Positions 1 through 13,200 of a stretch of DNA of 64,000 nt are shown here, piece by piece. The notes below the pieces were generated by a model. The model made no database searches and was not told the origin of the DNA. It saw only the letters and a list, made by a program, of their open reading frames with translations. The position numbers and the translations under genes were made by a program. Position 1 is the stretch's first letter. Each line of letters begins with the position of its first letter. Where the stretch lies: the NCBI GenBank assembly GCA_936440205.1, contig OW387133.1, positions 66,402,374 through 66,466,373 of the forward strand, in the 5' to 3' direction. Source of the stretch: Lepidonotus clava. Its lineage: Eukaryota > Annelida > Polychaeta > Phyllodocida > Polynoidae.

Positions 1-3000
1 ACATATATACCTAGATGGTATTCAATTGGGTCGCCAGTCCACAATAGGCATTAGGTTATATAAGACCGACCGAGGTCTGAAGACTACTCAGTTCACTAAC
101 GAGCACGTCAATACAGGCACAACAATCTCAAAGTACCTGATAGGGGATTAGGGGAAACAGAAGTCAATTTATTATGAAAGTCAAACAACGGGGTCTGGGC
201 GGGGTACCACTTTCCTCACAGGTAACCGTTGCCTCTAATGAGTGCACTTAAAAGGCAAAGCACGGGTAAAGCATTCGACTAAACTCGTGGCACCAGCGAA
301 ACTAACGACTCAACCAGACTCAATATAATATATTTTCTTTGATGAGAGCTATTGCTGCAGACAACTGTGAAAAAGTGTATTCATTTAATCTGTTCATTCG
401 ATCCTGACGAAGACTGTTACTAAGTCGAAACATGTTCGTTAAAACCACATTTCTATTCAGTATTCAAATGTTTTATCTAGTAAACTACAAGGCATCCACC
501 ACTTTGTCGTCGAGTTGGGTATATTTAACATCCTTCATTTAATTGAGTACAAAGATTCGTAAATCGTACTCTAGATGAACATACTCGAATACTAACAGTG
601 TAAATTTTAGTAGTCACCAGTTCTTTAGTTTGCCTTGGGAAACCCTGCCCATATCACGTTTAACTGGCAACCTACCACCCGAATCCTGTACTTGGCCTCC
701 TGGATCCCTATGTCAATAATTCGGAGAAAGGCCTACCGGGGCACGGGCTGTTTAAATACCCTACATCGGGGGGTGGACGACAATGCACCCAGGCGCCACT
801 CAGACCCGTACCACTTCTACATACGAATCACATGCTGTGGTTCTATGTAACATCAGCAGTACACGCTATTGCACAGTGCTCTGAGCGTACACGAAATTTT
901 ATGTCAATTTATAAATAGCCTCATATTACAGTTTTCATTGAGCCCAACCCTATCAAATTCAAAATGCACAACTGCAAGAATATGCAAATTTCTAAAACAT
1001 TTTAGTTTCTTCAGTATCCCAATATCTTACAAGTTACATGATGACGCTATGCAGTCCAAATGGACGTCCCAAATAGGGACATTGGATACCACATTGTTGA
1101 GACCAGTTGGCCCATTATAGAGTTATGTAAGAGTCACTGCTAATCGATGTCCTGACCGAGGCCACAGCCCCCCCCCCCCCCCTATGCAGCTCGACGCGCT
1201 GCCCCCCCCCCCCCTCCCCCGGCCTGTCCGACAGTCAGTGTTACCTGTCGCTCGTGTTGGTGGCTGGTGGCAGACAATACACCGCTCGGGTCACGGCCGG
1301 TCTGGCACCATCTGGGCTCCTGTACGCTACAACCTCCAGGTCAGTGCCGAATACAGCACAATCAGAATATGTAGCATCGACGAAAAACACGCACAGTGTT
1401 GAAACATAATAGAGAAAGAAATCGGGGGAGGGGGGGAAACAGCTAAACAGTGTAGGACGATGAAATATCCATTAAATTTTTTATTTTTTTTTACTTTTTA
1501 TTGTATTCGAGGCATTAAAAACAAGTTCAAAGTGGAGCATTCAAACTTGATGACCTGGTACTTAACCCGGAGATGGAGGGTCGGTCCATCAGCAGCGGCG
1601 TAAATAAGTTGGAGCTGACTGGCGGCTCCCGACGCGCGTGTCGGGGGCGGCGCAGACACGGCGCGTCCGTCGGCCCGCCCCTCCTACTCCATTGATCAGA
1701 CGTTCACAGGGCCGGCGCGCTGAACCTGAAGAGACCCCGGCCGTCTTCCGGTGCTTAATCCTCCTGCCCTCCTCCTGGGCGCCGCCCCCCATATACCACC
1801 ACATAGTCAGCCAACAAATTGGCTTTCATGGCAGTATTGACACGGCGTAAGGCACCCCCCCCCCCTCTTCACCCGTCCCTCTATTCTAGCTGTCTGGTCA
1901 GTATTCTGTAACCCTGACGATCATCTGTAATACTGGCTAAGGGGGCTAGTCGTCGGCCTATCCAGGACATGGAAGACGCGCTGGGTGGTGGTGGGGCCGG
2001 GTGGGGTCCCCTGAGGGCCTGAGCTGTCAGGGCTGCTGGTCGGCGGCCAACAGCAGGTTAGCAAAGGGCCGTGTTGTTGTGAGGGCCCCGAGGCGTCTGG
2101 TGCCCGCTATGTAGCAGTGACGACTGAACCCAGCCCCCAACCCACACACACCACAGACAGAATATACACACTCTGCCCAGTCCAGCCGAGAATCACGCAA
2201 TGAATCAGGACACAGTCCATGAGATACATGCGTGATATGTATATCTCCCTATAGTACACATCTGTTCTCTTAAAAAACATTGGATTCAAAATGCTTGTTT
2301 CTTTCTGACAATTATGGGTGTCTTTCATCTGTCGAGTTGGCAAGTAGCTTTATTAAAGCGCCAGGATAGAATGGCATCTCTATGATGACCAACTCATTAT
2401 AGGCAATCTGCTGGCTCAACCTACTCTCACCGCAGCACACGCACTTATAAAAAAAAAGCCTTGGTTTTATTTGTACCGGCGGTTTAACATTTACCGACAA
2501 CCCATATCATTGACCGGATATTGCAACGGTGAAGAGCCTTGATTATCGCACTAATTCCTATACAGACTAAATATTTGAATAAATTGTTTCTCTAGTTATG
2601 ATAAATATATATGTTTGTTTCGCAAATTCTTAGTTTTATATCCAATACATGACAAATGCAGGTTACACAGGAGAATTACGAACCTGAAGACAATTTATTC
2701 GTGTTCTAGGTGAGTGTACGAGTGGCAGCTGAATTACCTGCTGAGCAGATGAACATGTCGAACAATCAAAAATTAGTTCAAATTGGGTGGCAAACATCCC
2801 AGAAAGTGCTGACATATTCGCACTTGGGCCAGCCTTAAAAAAAAAACATCCTCGTTCAAGCCATCTGCATGCACCGACAGACCCCGTCTGCTCGCTGAGC
2901 ACTTCCCAACCTGCCCGTCGGGCGAACGTAGTGGCCCGCTCAGTTTCCACTCGCCCGGCGAGCACGTCTCGAGTAGACGAGGAGGACCAGACACGACCAA

Positions 3001-4330
3001 AGGCCGAGTGGAGGAACCCGGAGCCTACAACCACAGGTCGGGGAGTGAGGGGTAGGGGTGGTAGAAGGGGCCCAGCAGTACGTGCAGAGACTTATCCTTC
3101 ATGATTTAAAACAGGAGAAGAATACATGTACTGCATTTTTCACTGGAACTTTTATTATTCAAATTTTCTTATCACGGACACCAGAAACTTAACTTTTGAA
3201 TGTAAAAACATTTATCAACCTTACAGAACCAAAATCCTCTCATAATTGAAAATGCGTTAACAGTGTAGCCAGTTAAGTGCATCTTTTTAAAGTCACCGTT
3301 TCTAACCATTTGGCCAATGCATCGCCAGTGTTGCAGCCTGGACATTTCAGAGACCAGTCTTTAAAAATAGGATTTTTGAAGAAAAATCTAAAAACATAAT
3401 ATTACATCCTTGTTGACTTCTGAGATATTAGTTGTACACGTGTGTGCACACAAAACATATGGAATAGAATAGTTTCTTCGGAAATCTGATCATCCTTACA
3501 ACTGAAAACAAGTTCCTGTGACAACGGCCTTGTCTTCCATACTACTACACGTCACAGGAACCCCTGTCATATTTGACGTCTGTTTCTAGAAACTAACTAT
3601 CGGGAAATCTGGTTCCAAAAAAAGTCAAATTCATTTAGTTGGTGCCTTTCACTAATATTGAATACCTCAGTAGAACCGGTAAAGTATATCCCATGGGGCC
3701 TGCCGACCCCAAGTCCTACAACCCCACTTTCTTGAGGCATGTAACGGACAGTGGACAGTGCTGGAACCACATTTGTAAGGGGCAAAAGCAACGTGAACTT
3801 GTTAGGATGGTCCGATACTGCCTCCCCGACAGACATGTTAGCGTAGACATGAATGCTGCTCTAGGACTTTCTTATATTTTACGAGTTCTTGTCAGTATAC
3901 ATCAGGTTTAACCATGGCAGTATCTAGCACGGTCACCAACAGCATCGCTATAAACATTGCTTGTGCTTTATGAAATTTAATGTGAAAAAACCCGCCTGTG
4001 AGATAGATACCTTGTAGATACTATAGCTGCGATCTGACCGAAGAAACTACATTGAATCTTTGTTCTGTACCTTTCCATTAGCTTACCACTTTCCCCGTAA
4101 CAAATAGTGCCCACGTGGTTTAAATGACATTGACCCCCAAGCGTGTCGTGGGGTCGCGCTACTAGATCTAGCTTCCTTCCTCTTCAAATATGCATGACAC
4201 GATCGATTTCCTTTCCGTTTGACGGCCGTCTAATGGTGGCGTCTGGCCACACCCTCTACAGACCCGGCCGACCCGGGCGGGCGGCCTGCTGCTAGAGGTA
4301 CTGCTACCAACATGGGGCCGACGGCAAGTC

Positions 4331-4372
4331 GACCACCACCACCACCACCACCACCACACCACCACCACCATG
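4331..4372. repeat. CCA trinucleotide microsatellite
   Basis: A run of CCA units, interrupted once by a CA slip, lies in a GC-rich patch. It can be read as poly-Pro, poly-His or poly-Thr in short frames, but nothing around it looks like a gene. Plain microsatellite. Confidence 0.9.
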
Positions 4373-6257
4373 GAGGGATCGGGTGGCGCTGGTTACAGAG
4401 ATGGTGCAGGCGGCACCACCCCATTGTCAACGGGAGAATCCCTGTTACAACAGCAGTAAATCCTGGGGATAGAGCGCTGTTCTGAGGTTGGTGTAAGGAT
4501 GCACCTCCTGAGACCAACACCCTGAAGGGGTGCGGGGGTGAGGGGACCTGCTGAGGGGAGATACTGAGACCGCTCCAGGCTATTCGTTGTGGAGTTGGTT
4601 CAGATGTGACATAATGTGTCATCTGAGGTCAAAGTGCCTTGTGAGGTCAAACCTGATTAGTCTACGATCGGGTTCACTGAGAATAAGTCTTCAAATATAG
4701 GAAACAACCCATATATCATGGACAGTTCAGATAATTTTCTCATAAATTTGAATTCTATTTCAAGACCTCTTGTCATCAGTGTCATGCACATTTACGCCAG
4801 AATAAAGATGGACGTGCATATGCATAACACATATCAGTACCACAGTGGCATGTCACCATTGTGCGTACCAGTAAAGCGCACTTCACAGTGAGCAGCATCA
4901 GACACAAAACGACAACATTTGTGTTATGTGATCCCTCGGCATAAAACGTGACCACTACAGTGTACATTTCACGTGCTAACCTTTGTGTACCCCTGTCCTC
5001 ATGACGTGCCTGCCGCTCGCATGTCGTGTGTGTGACTGACCAAACACGTGGTCCTCTCTGACCACTAGAGTGCTCCCGGAGGCCGGGCGCCAGGAGCCGA
5101 TAGAGATACGTGTTGGATGTCGAGCTGATAACAGGGTTTCCCAAGTTAAATATCCATCTGTACTTTTGTCTTTGGAGTTTCACACTTTTTTTGTTTCTTT
5201 TTCCCTCTTCTTCACTGTTAGACACCAACCACCTACGAGCCTGACGTATATGTAGGCATTTCATTTTTACAGGACTCGCTTATGTGTCTGGATGACTCCG
5301 ATTATCTAGATTCTACACGTGTATACCATTTCATTTTTTGTATAAACGTCTTTTCCCATTTAGATAAGGCCATTTATACATGCTGACGTTGCGTTTCATT
5401 GCCTCTGAGAAAACCACTTACACGTCAGTGTGGTTCTTTGGGGTGCGCACACAGTGACTGACTAGTAGAGCTGGATCAGCCAAGGAGAGTAAATTATTTT
5501 ACTCTCCATGTTCAGCCTAACGCCGGCTGCTGAAGGCCACTACTAATGGCCGTCCTCCTGACCTCCTCGACTGACCACTAAGCCGGCTCCTACAGTCCGG
5601 CCACGCGCACCCACCCACGGCCAGAGGGGGCGAGTCGACGACAGCTGACCGCTCCATTCACCGTCCGCTGAAAGACATCTTTGATGACCAGAGACTTTGA
5701 TGAGTTGGAGATTGCAGTTATACCCCTTTCCCACCCTTCTATGTACTGAGCAGCTCTCGCCAGAGCCTGGAAGGACCGAGCTTAGTCAACTAGGATAGGC
5801 TTTGGAAATATTCACCCAGCATGGGAGCTATTTCTTTTTATCATACGTTTCTCAGTAAACCCTACTCTTTTATCGAGAAAAGCTGACAAAACGGCCAGAC
5901 TGCAGGTCAAAGTGAGTGGGTAGTGACAGGGATGAATGACCTCTCTATGTGACCAGTGAGTTGCTCAGCCACCCCTAGCCCCAGGATGACCCGCACTCTG
6001 ACCAGCTCAATGGTTTATATCAAAGGATCTAAGAAATCCTCTACATTAAAAGTTGCCAACATTCAACGTTACCACCCTTTTTTGTGCAACTTCTTTAATT
6101 AAATTGATCTATTTTTTCTTCCAATTTGCCTTTCTGAATTGCGTGATACAATTTGTCAGTTGACTAAAATCGAGGGCCAGCATGGAAGGCCTTTATGCGA
6201 TTAAATATTAAGGACGTTTTCAGTTGTATGCAGTTAACGTCTCACGAGTTGTCAAAT

Positions 6258-6274
6258 GGGGGGGGGGGGGGGGG
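6258..6274 (+). repeat. poly-G tract (17 G)
   Basis: An uninterrupted run of 17 G followed by TGTGAC. Such runs are prone to length error in sequencing and can fold into G-quadruplexes. Confidence 0.9.
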
Positions 6275-9200
6275 TGTGACTTGGTCTGGTGTCTCCTTTT
6301 AACTTGTGACGGGGCGTGGGGGCGAACGCCCATTAAGGTCCTACCGGGAGGTCAGGGGTCAAACGGCTAGTTACTTAGCCACAACCGGCGGTCAGACGCA
6401 CAAACTCGACAACAACGAATGGGGGATTTATGTTCAGGCATGATTATTAATTTCACAAGACATTACATCTGTATCATAGCGATAAATAAACGATTCGCAT
6501 TGCTGGTCAATTCCTGGGAAGCACACATAATACCAAGCGAATAACTACTCTGAGGTGACTGCAGTTTATGTCAACACACAGTTCTCCCACCCAGAGACAT
6601 GGCATGTTCCTCCCGCGGCGTCCGTGACCCTTGGCCTTTTGATCATGGTGAAAAGCAGAGCTCCACGGCGGACTGAATAACAGGAGCTTCTCCTGCCTTT
6701 ACCTGAACTTTTAACCCCTGACGTGCAGCCGTCTAGACAAGAGGACTACATATATAGACACCTAAAGTACAGTGAAACCAGCATATCTTTTGAGAAAAAC
6801 CTTCTACGTCCGTTCCATGCAAACGACATATTTACGACGTATTTGGTAAAAAAAAATTAAAAGAAAAAGTGGGATTGCACAAACTTCTTGACACCCCGTC
6901 AGTAAGGGTTAAACGAGCACGTGGCATGCGTGAGTCTCGTTACCTTCGATGGCAGCGCTGGTTGACATGGCACGACCGACGGAGCACTCCCTCCCCCCTC
7001 CCCCCTCCCACATTCCGCTAACCATCCCTGCACCCGCCCCACCCCTGCCAACCACCTTAGCCGGCGCCCCATGAGGATGGGGGCGGCCTCGTGCTTCTGC
7101 ATATGGCTTCATAATGGACATCCTACATATAATATGATTTAATTTCTCTCTCCGATGTTTTCTTTATTATCTTCTGGTCGAGCTAATTTTGATATTCTTA
7201 GAAGGCACACAGGTGGATTTCAAGGCTTTTCCTTTCTTTCGGGAGGGAATCACAAGAAAAATCTATGACCCAAAAAACAGTCCCTAACGGATCAGTCAGC
7301 GAATAAACTGCTGTTGCTCACTTACATATATGGCCGAATGTCTGTGATACAAAGGGGAGAGGGCGTGGCGGGCGGTAGGGCTGAGTGTACGTCGGTTGTT
7401 GGGCGGGGCGGGGTCGGCCGTCCCCCGGGTGGTGTAAGTGTATTGACGTACCTGAGTGGGCGCTGCCCCTGAACCAGCATACAGCCTGTAGACCCCTTCT
7501 CGGCGGGTTGTCGGCTGTAGTACCGAAGATCGGTATCAGTGAAGGGGAGGTGGGAGAGGGGCTCAGGCGGGGGAAGGGCCAGGCACGCCACAACACCGAC
7601 TGCAATACGCACCTTTTTCCAAATTAAATTGTACCAGCGGCTCGTAAAGTGGGTATACCGACTGGCAGCTGGAGTGCTCCGTCAATTTTTAATGTTCTGC
7701 GGAGGAGGAGTTTGGAGATGGATGGTTGTTTGAATAGAACAGAAGCGCTGTGTCTGACACTTTTCCTTTTATGTCAAGGTCAAAACACATTAACAAATAC
7801 ATGTTCTGCTATTTTACGACGGACAGATACCCATCTATTCATTCCAAGTACGACTCGGTCGTCCGTAAAACCAGGCATCTGAGTGACGCTGAGACACATA
7901 ATGCCTGATGCAGGGTGCCATCTGTACATACTACTGGTCTAGCGGCGACCATCTGGGTGTCCCAGATCCCCCGTGGTATGTGTGTGACAGGGGCCGGGTA
8001 GCCGGCCGGTCAGCTGCTACATGTATACTGAACTACTAACATGGCATTTCGCTGTGGGACCGCCTACCTTCGCACCCTTCCCCACTCTACCACCACCACA
8101 CTCCGACCATTGGAGTCTGCCATCAGGCTTTTTGCCTGGCCTCTTCCCTCGTGCCACACGCATCACAACCACATTAGTAAATCAATGCGCACCAAATGAC
8201 TAGCCTGTACCGGTAAGGACGGCAGGGGTGGTAATGACGTTGTCGATGGGAGAAGGGGAAGTCTGTAGTCTGTGGCCTGTGGCCTTTCAAAAACGCCCAC
8301 CTAGCGGCAACGGGGTAGGGGTGGTTGAAAAGGTGGGGTTTAGGAATTGGAATAGAGTGGTCCTCCGGGTAGAGTCTAAAACCTTGAGCTACTCGAACAA
8401 CACGTATTGGCATTTCGCGGACTGTACACTGCCTGTACGGTCTAGAGGGATTGGGAAGGATCCACCGTCTAATAATTTTCAACATTTTTGTTCTATCGAT
8501 GGCTTAATCGGTAGGCAAAAGACTAAGTTTTGACCAATTTAATGTTCTCTAGGCTCAATTGGATATGAATTCTATTTTTGCATAACACTGTTCATCAAAT
8601 ATTTTCCATCTACTCTGCGATCACTTCGTATCGGTCTTTGGGGATCCTAAGAGACATAACCCTAAGTGTAGGGCTGGTACCAGCTGATAACGGCCGATTG
8701 GCCATCCCGGCCACACCCAGGGACGTTACACATTGTAGGAGTAACGAGAACACCCCTACTGGTGCTCCAACAACCCATCCGGACCTGCTGTAAGCACCAT
8801 CCACTTCAAAGGTCACTCCCATTGGCTACAGTGCAGACTGACATTGGACTATGTGAAAGAACAAACCCATTAGTTATTTTATATTCATATAAACTACCTG
8901 CTTTTTGCTAAACTTTTATAACTTATAACATCAGGTCATTGGGATTTTCTGAGTCAAAATTTAATTCCAATACAGAATTTCAAAATGTCTATTTCTAATA
9001 AGATCTCATGCACTGACTCCCCACAAAAACCACTAATTCATTCTGTGGCCCCTTCTATCCATAATCCCTACCCTCTTCCCACACACTTCATTTTAAACCA
9101 GCGTCATGTTGCCTCTTAAATATCCAGCCCCCCTCATCGGCTGGCTTGGTATCATATTTTATTGTCGCAGGGGAGCCATCAAAGAGCGCTCTGTAAAGGC

Positions 9201-10220
9201 TGGTCTCTGAGCCCCAATACAGCGCTGCTGGGTCAAGTAGCGCTGGAGGCCCATGATCACAGGTGGCGTGCCGGCCCTCCAGGCGGGGGCTTACCTGCCC
9301 AGGCCGACGGCCAGGCACAGCGCCCGGGCCAGTTTACAGGGGGTGTCAATGTAGAACGTATCGTGTTACTTTTACTACGCCATCAGCAACACGACAGGTC
9401 TATTGCATGTATTTGTAGCTACTGTTAAATACACGGTTCTGATTACTTTCGCTTTTTTACACGGAGTTGGACTGCAATGAAATAGATTGGTTTCGGTTTT
9501 TTGTTATTACATCTCCAAGAAATTGATATGAATGCTACGCATGAAGTGATATATGAGTAAATAATGAGATATGTGCCTTTACCTCTGTTATGTATGTACA
9601 CATAGAATTAAACCAACTAAAGGTGACGAAATACATTTTGATGTATTTATTGTATTTTGCGCCAATGTAATATGAAGCTATAACTCCCAAGTCTAAGGTA
9701 TGTTTATTATAACATATTGCGGCAAGATGGATCTCGGTGGTTTAATGTGGTACTCGATCATAATAAGGCCGATTTCGTACCAGGTACTCTCACTCCATGG
9801 GCCCAGTCAACATGTGATCCAGCCGACTGAAAACATACGCCCATCTCCCAGCAACATACCTGTTGGCAACCATATTGACACACTCACAGGGTGAACTGCA
9901 TACCTTCAATAGCATTCCTACTACCGGGAGCAGCGTTAGCCATGTCGCTGACTGACTGACGCCTTCGGGGGTCAGGATCTAAAGGCGGGGTGGCCGCCCC
10001 CAGCGGGGAGCACGGTGTGTATGTAAAGGACCCTAACCTGGGCCCTGACACCTCCCCGACCGTCTGGATGCACACAGAGAGACAGACGCCACACCTGGTA
10101 ACAGCCGCTGTCACCTGGATAATACAGGTGTCGGAGGCCCTTTCCAGCTGGGAACGGTTCTATCCCAACCCTTCTCAGGTGGGGAGTGGCAATCAAACGG
10201 TAGTTGCACACCTTAAACTC

Positions 10221-13200
10221 TACGGGTGACTTTTGAAGGGAGAGGGCCTTGGTGAAAACATGGGGAGATATTTTGGGTCGTTATCTCTTCTTGGCCGCCG
10301 GCAATCCTTATGTAGGTTAAACGTTAAAATAGCCTGTAAGAGGTGGTGATTTCTATTTATCGCTCGAGAGCTTTTCAAGAAAAGATTGGTTGGTATCTCA
10401 ATTTATCTTGATCCGATTTGATGAAGCGGAAGAAAGTGGGCAAATTATTTGGGAAAGATCTGAGAATGATTGGCCCGTATGGTATAGTTCCACAGATATT
10501 CTTTCCCTAATGAGTTTGAAATGATTCATCTTAAATGACAGTGTACCACTCCTTATGAAAGTAATGTGCGCGCTATCATTCTTTAAAACTTTCGTTTGTT
10601 TTTTGTTGGAAAATAAGTTTAACTATCAAACTGTATAGCCAAGTTATAGATGATTTTCACTTTTGTTGGCAATCCTACGGTTATTCAGTTTAATGAATTG
10701 TTGCAATAGTTCTCGAACAGCCGTTTCTACGCCAAAAAAGTTCACTCAAAATGCAAATTTCAGGGTTTTTTTTCATACAGGTTGGTTGCTGATTTCCACG
10801 ATACAAGTGCAGCTATAGCATTAGTCCGACTATGTACACATCTTATCTGATATATCAAGGTTCATGATACTGGACCCAACCCAATGGCAGACGGACCCTT
10901 TACTAATCACATGCAACTTGACTATCAGTCCTTCACAGTTCTGTGCGTGAGAATATGATTCAGCATGACTTCCACGGCGGCAGCTACCTCGACTATCTGG
11001 CACAGATCTCCACATTTCTGCACGGTTGGTCAGGCGACACATTGTGGGACTCCCCCCTGAGCGACAGCCAGTCGTGGTCGGTCATTTTAATCACAAAGAA
11101 ATTGCGGATCACCTGAACCGCACTGCCACCGCTTAGGTGTACCTACGTTAGGGGCGAGCGGCAGGAGTCGAGTTACAGACACCTGACTGGGCCTCCTACT
11201 TACTCCCCACTTTGGTACAAGGCCCACGTTTCCTTCCCCAGTGTACGACCTACTTCTGCCGCCCTCCTTATGATCTACACCCGGTATAAACGGGGAGGGA
11301 TCCATACTGCTTAAGGTGGGACAGTATCGTCTGTCCTGATGCCCCAACTTAGGCTTTAGTTAAATTAGACTGGGAAGGGTAGGGGGGAGCTTAGTGGGGA
11401 GGGGGGAGTTGACTGGGGAATTGGGGTCGGGGTGGGGGTTGTGGAGAGGTTAAGGTGTGCAGGTGATAACCAAAGTGGAAGTGACAACATTAAGTGCGTT
11501 TATCTGACGGACTTTACGCCCTCTGCCTTACTGCCCGCCTAGACCCGGCTTCAGCGGCACGTCGGCAGGTGGACGACGGACGGCCCGGCCTGACATAAAA
11601 GGGCCACACCACCGCCATACGTCAACTTTATGTGGCCCCCTGTGAGAACCCACTCGCCCCAGCAGCCCCCACCTGATCCCGGGGTGACTACAGGCCACAG
11701 GTGGGCCCCGCCCGACCAACGTCACACACCGAGTCGGATCATGGCGTAGTGGTGAACGGGTGGGATCCAAAGGTATACATAGTGTGATGTTCTACACTGT
11801 CCCCATAACAAGTTACTAAGCGCGTCTTTATAAAATATCAAAATTGTATAATTGAGCTTTGGAACGTTTCTATTGGGGCAGATTGCTGGGGTTATTGGAC
11901 ACATGGAGATTGGCAGCAATGTTAGTTTTATCTCCTAGGGGAATTTGATGTGCGGATGCATGTGTGCTAAAGTAGTCACAAAACCCAGTCCCAATAACTC
12001 CTAACGGGACTTGCACACATTTATATCAGAGTGAGACCGCCACATCAGTGGCAGGGGCACACACTAAAATAGGGGGCAGCGGCAGGGGAGGGGCCGGGTG
12101 GTGGGAAGGTGTGTGGGAGGACGGAGCAAAGGGGGCTGACAAGCTACAACTCACCAATAAAAACGGGATCACCGTCCAATCATGGCAGGCCATAAAAACC
12201 AACCGGCTTGCCTACAGAATCAGCTTTTCACGATATGCATATTGTGGCCATTCAGGCAAATGGGCTTTCATTTTTAGATTAAAAATCGATGGCACTCGGT
12301 TTCATTTCCCAGTCGTCTCGACTGCCATCCTTCACTGGTGGCTTTTATACAGGTTCGTGTTATTTTGTGAAGACGGTGAACACCCCGCCCCAGACAGGAT
12401 GTCCCCCGTGTGCGTTCACCAACTCACTCGTTCACGGCCTTCTCCCAACAACAGATGGTTTGCATATGTACACAAAGTTAGGTCCCACAACAGCCAGTCA
12501 GCCTGGCCTGGCAAACCAGCCAAGCGAGTCGATTCTTCCTAAATCATGGCCGGTCCCCTTCTAGACCTTATCACACCCCTCCTCCCACGACACGTGTTTC
12601 CCCAGACCCCAAGATGGAGACGGATCTACCCGGGCCGGGCTCCAGCCGGAGACAGCAGTTCCCCTTACCACCGCCCGCTCTCCTGTCAATATAACCTGGA
12701 CAAATGAGGTTATGCGTTTTAGCCCGTCTCCCGTTTTTTCCCCTCTCAGTCCCCCTTTCGGCGCGCCAAGCTCGGCATGTTAACCCTGGGGCAGGCTCGG
12801 GGGAGAGTCGTGACGGCGGCGGCCTGAGGGGGCCGTGTGTGCAACCTGAAGAGCTTCCTTAAATAGACCGGCTACCTGTGTCGACAGGGTAAGAAACGGG
12901 TGGCAGTGCGGCGCAGCACCACACCTGGTTATGTCAGGTAGAATCCTCGGCAGGCACCTCCATCGACTCGAGGTCTGATGGGAGACAACAGCTGCACAGT
13001 GTGTCTTCGACCCATACATAAGTAGAGGCCTTGTCATATAGGCCTGCTAATGATATAGATTGGTAAAGAGATGTAGTTTGCTTTTTTAAACCATAGTCAC
13101 TTCTACATATTAAAAATGGTGGTTTATACCCTAACTTAAATGTTCTTGTCGTATAGGCCTACTTGTAACAATCGAATAATAGAAGAGATTTTTTTTTATT

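Larger units (their letters stand above)
1..10220. other. non-coding stretch, AT-rich with GC-rich patches
   Basis: I recognise no gene here. Open frames stay below about 165 codons and none resembles a known domain. AT-rich DNA alternates with GC/CpG-rich patches of roughly 100-350 bases, for example 1570-1800, 2880-3090, 4230-4560, 6930-7100, 7330-7600, 8640-8800 and 9900-10220. Simple tracts include poly-C at 1168-1182 and 1202-1214, a CCA repeat near 4331-4372 and a 17-base poly-G at 6258-6274. If the MLK gene at 36786-37596 continues leftwards, this is probably part of its first intron; otherwise it is intergenic. That placement is inference. Confidence 0.6.

Noticed and set aside
4782-5264. 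160-codon open frame on the minus strand
   Set aside because: No recognisable motif and no splice context; likely chance.
12048-12542. 164-codon open frame on the plus strand
   Set aside because: Low-complexity Gly/Arg start followed by unrelated sequence; no family resemblance.
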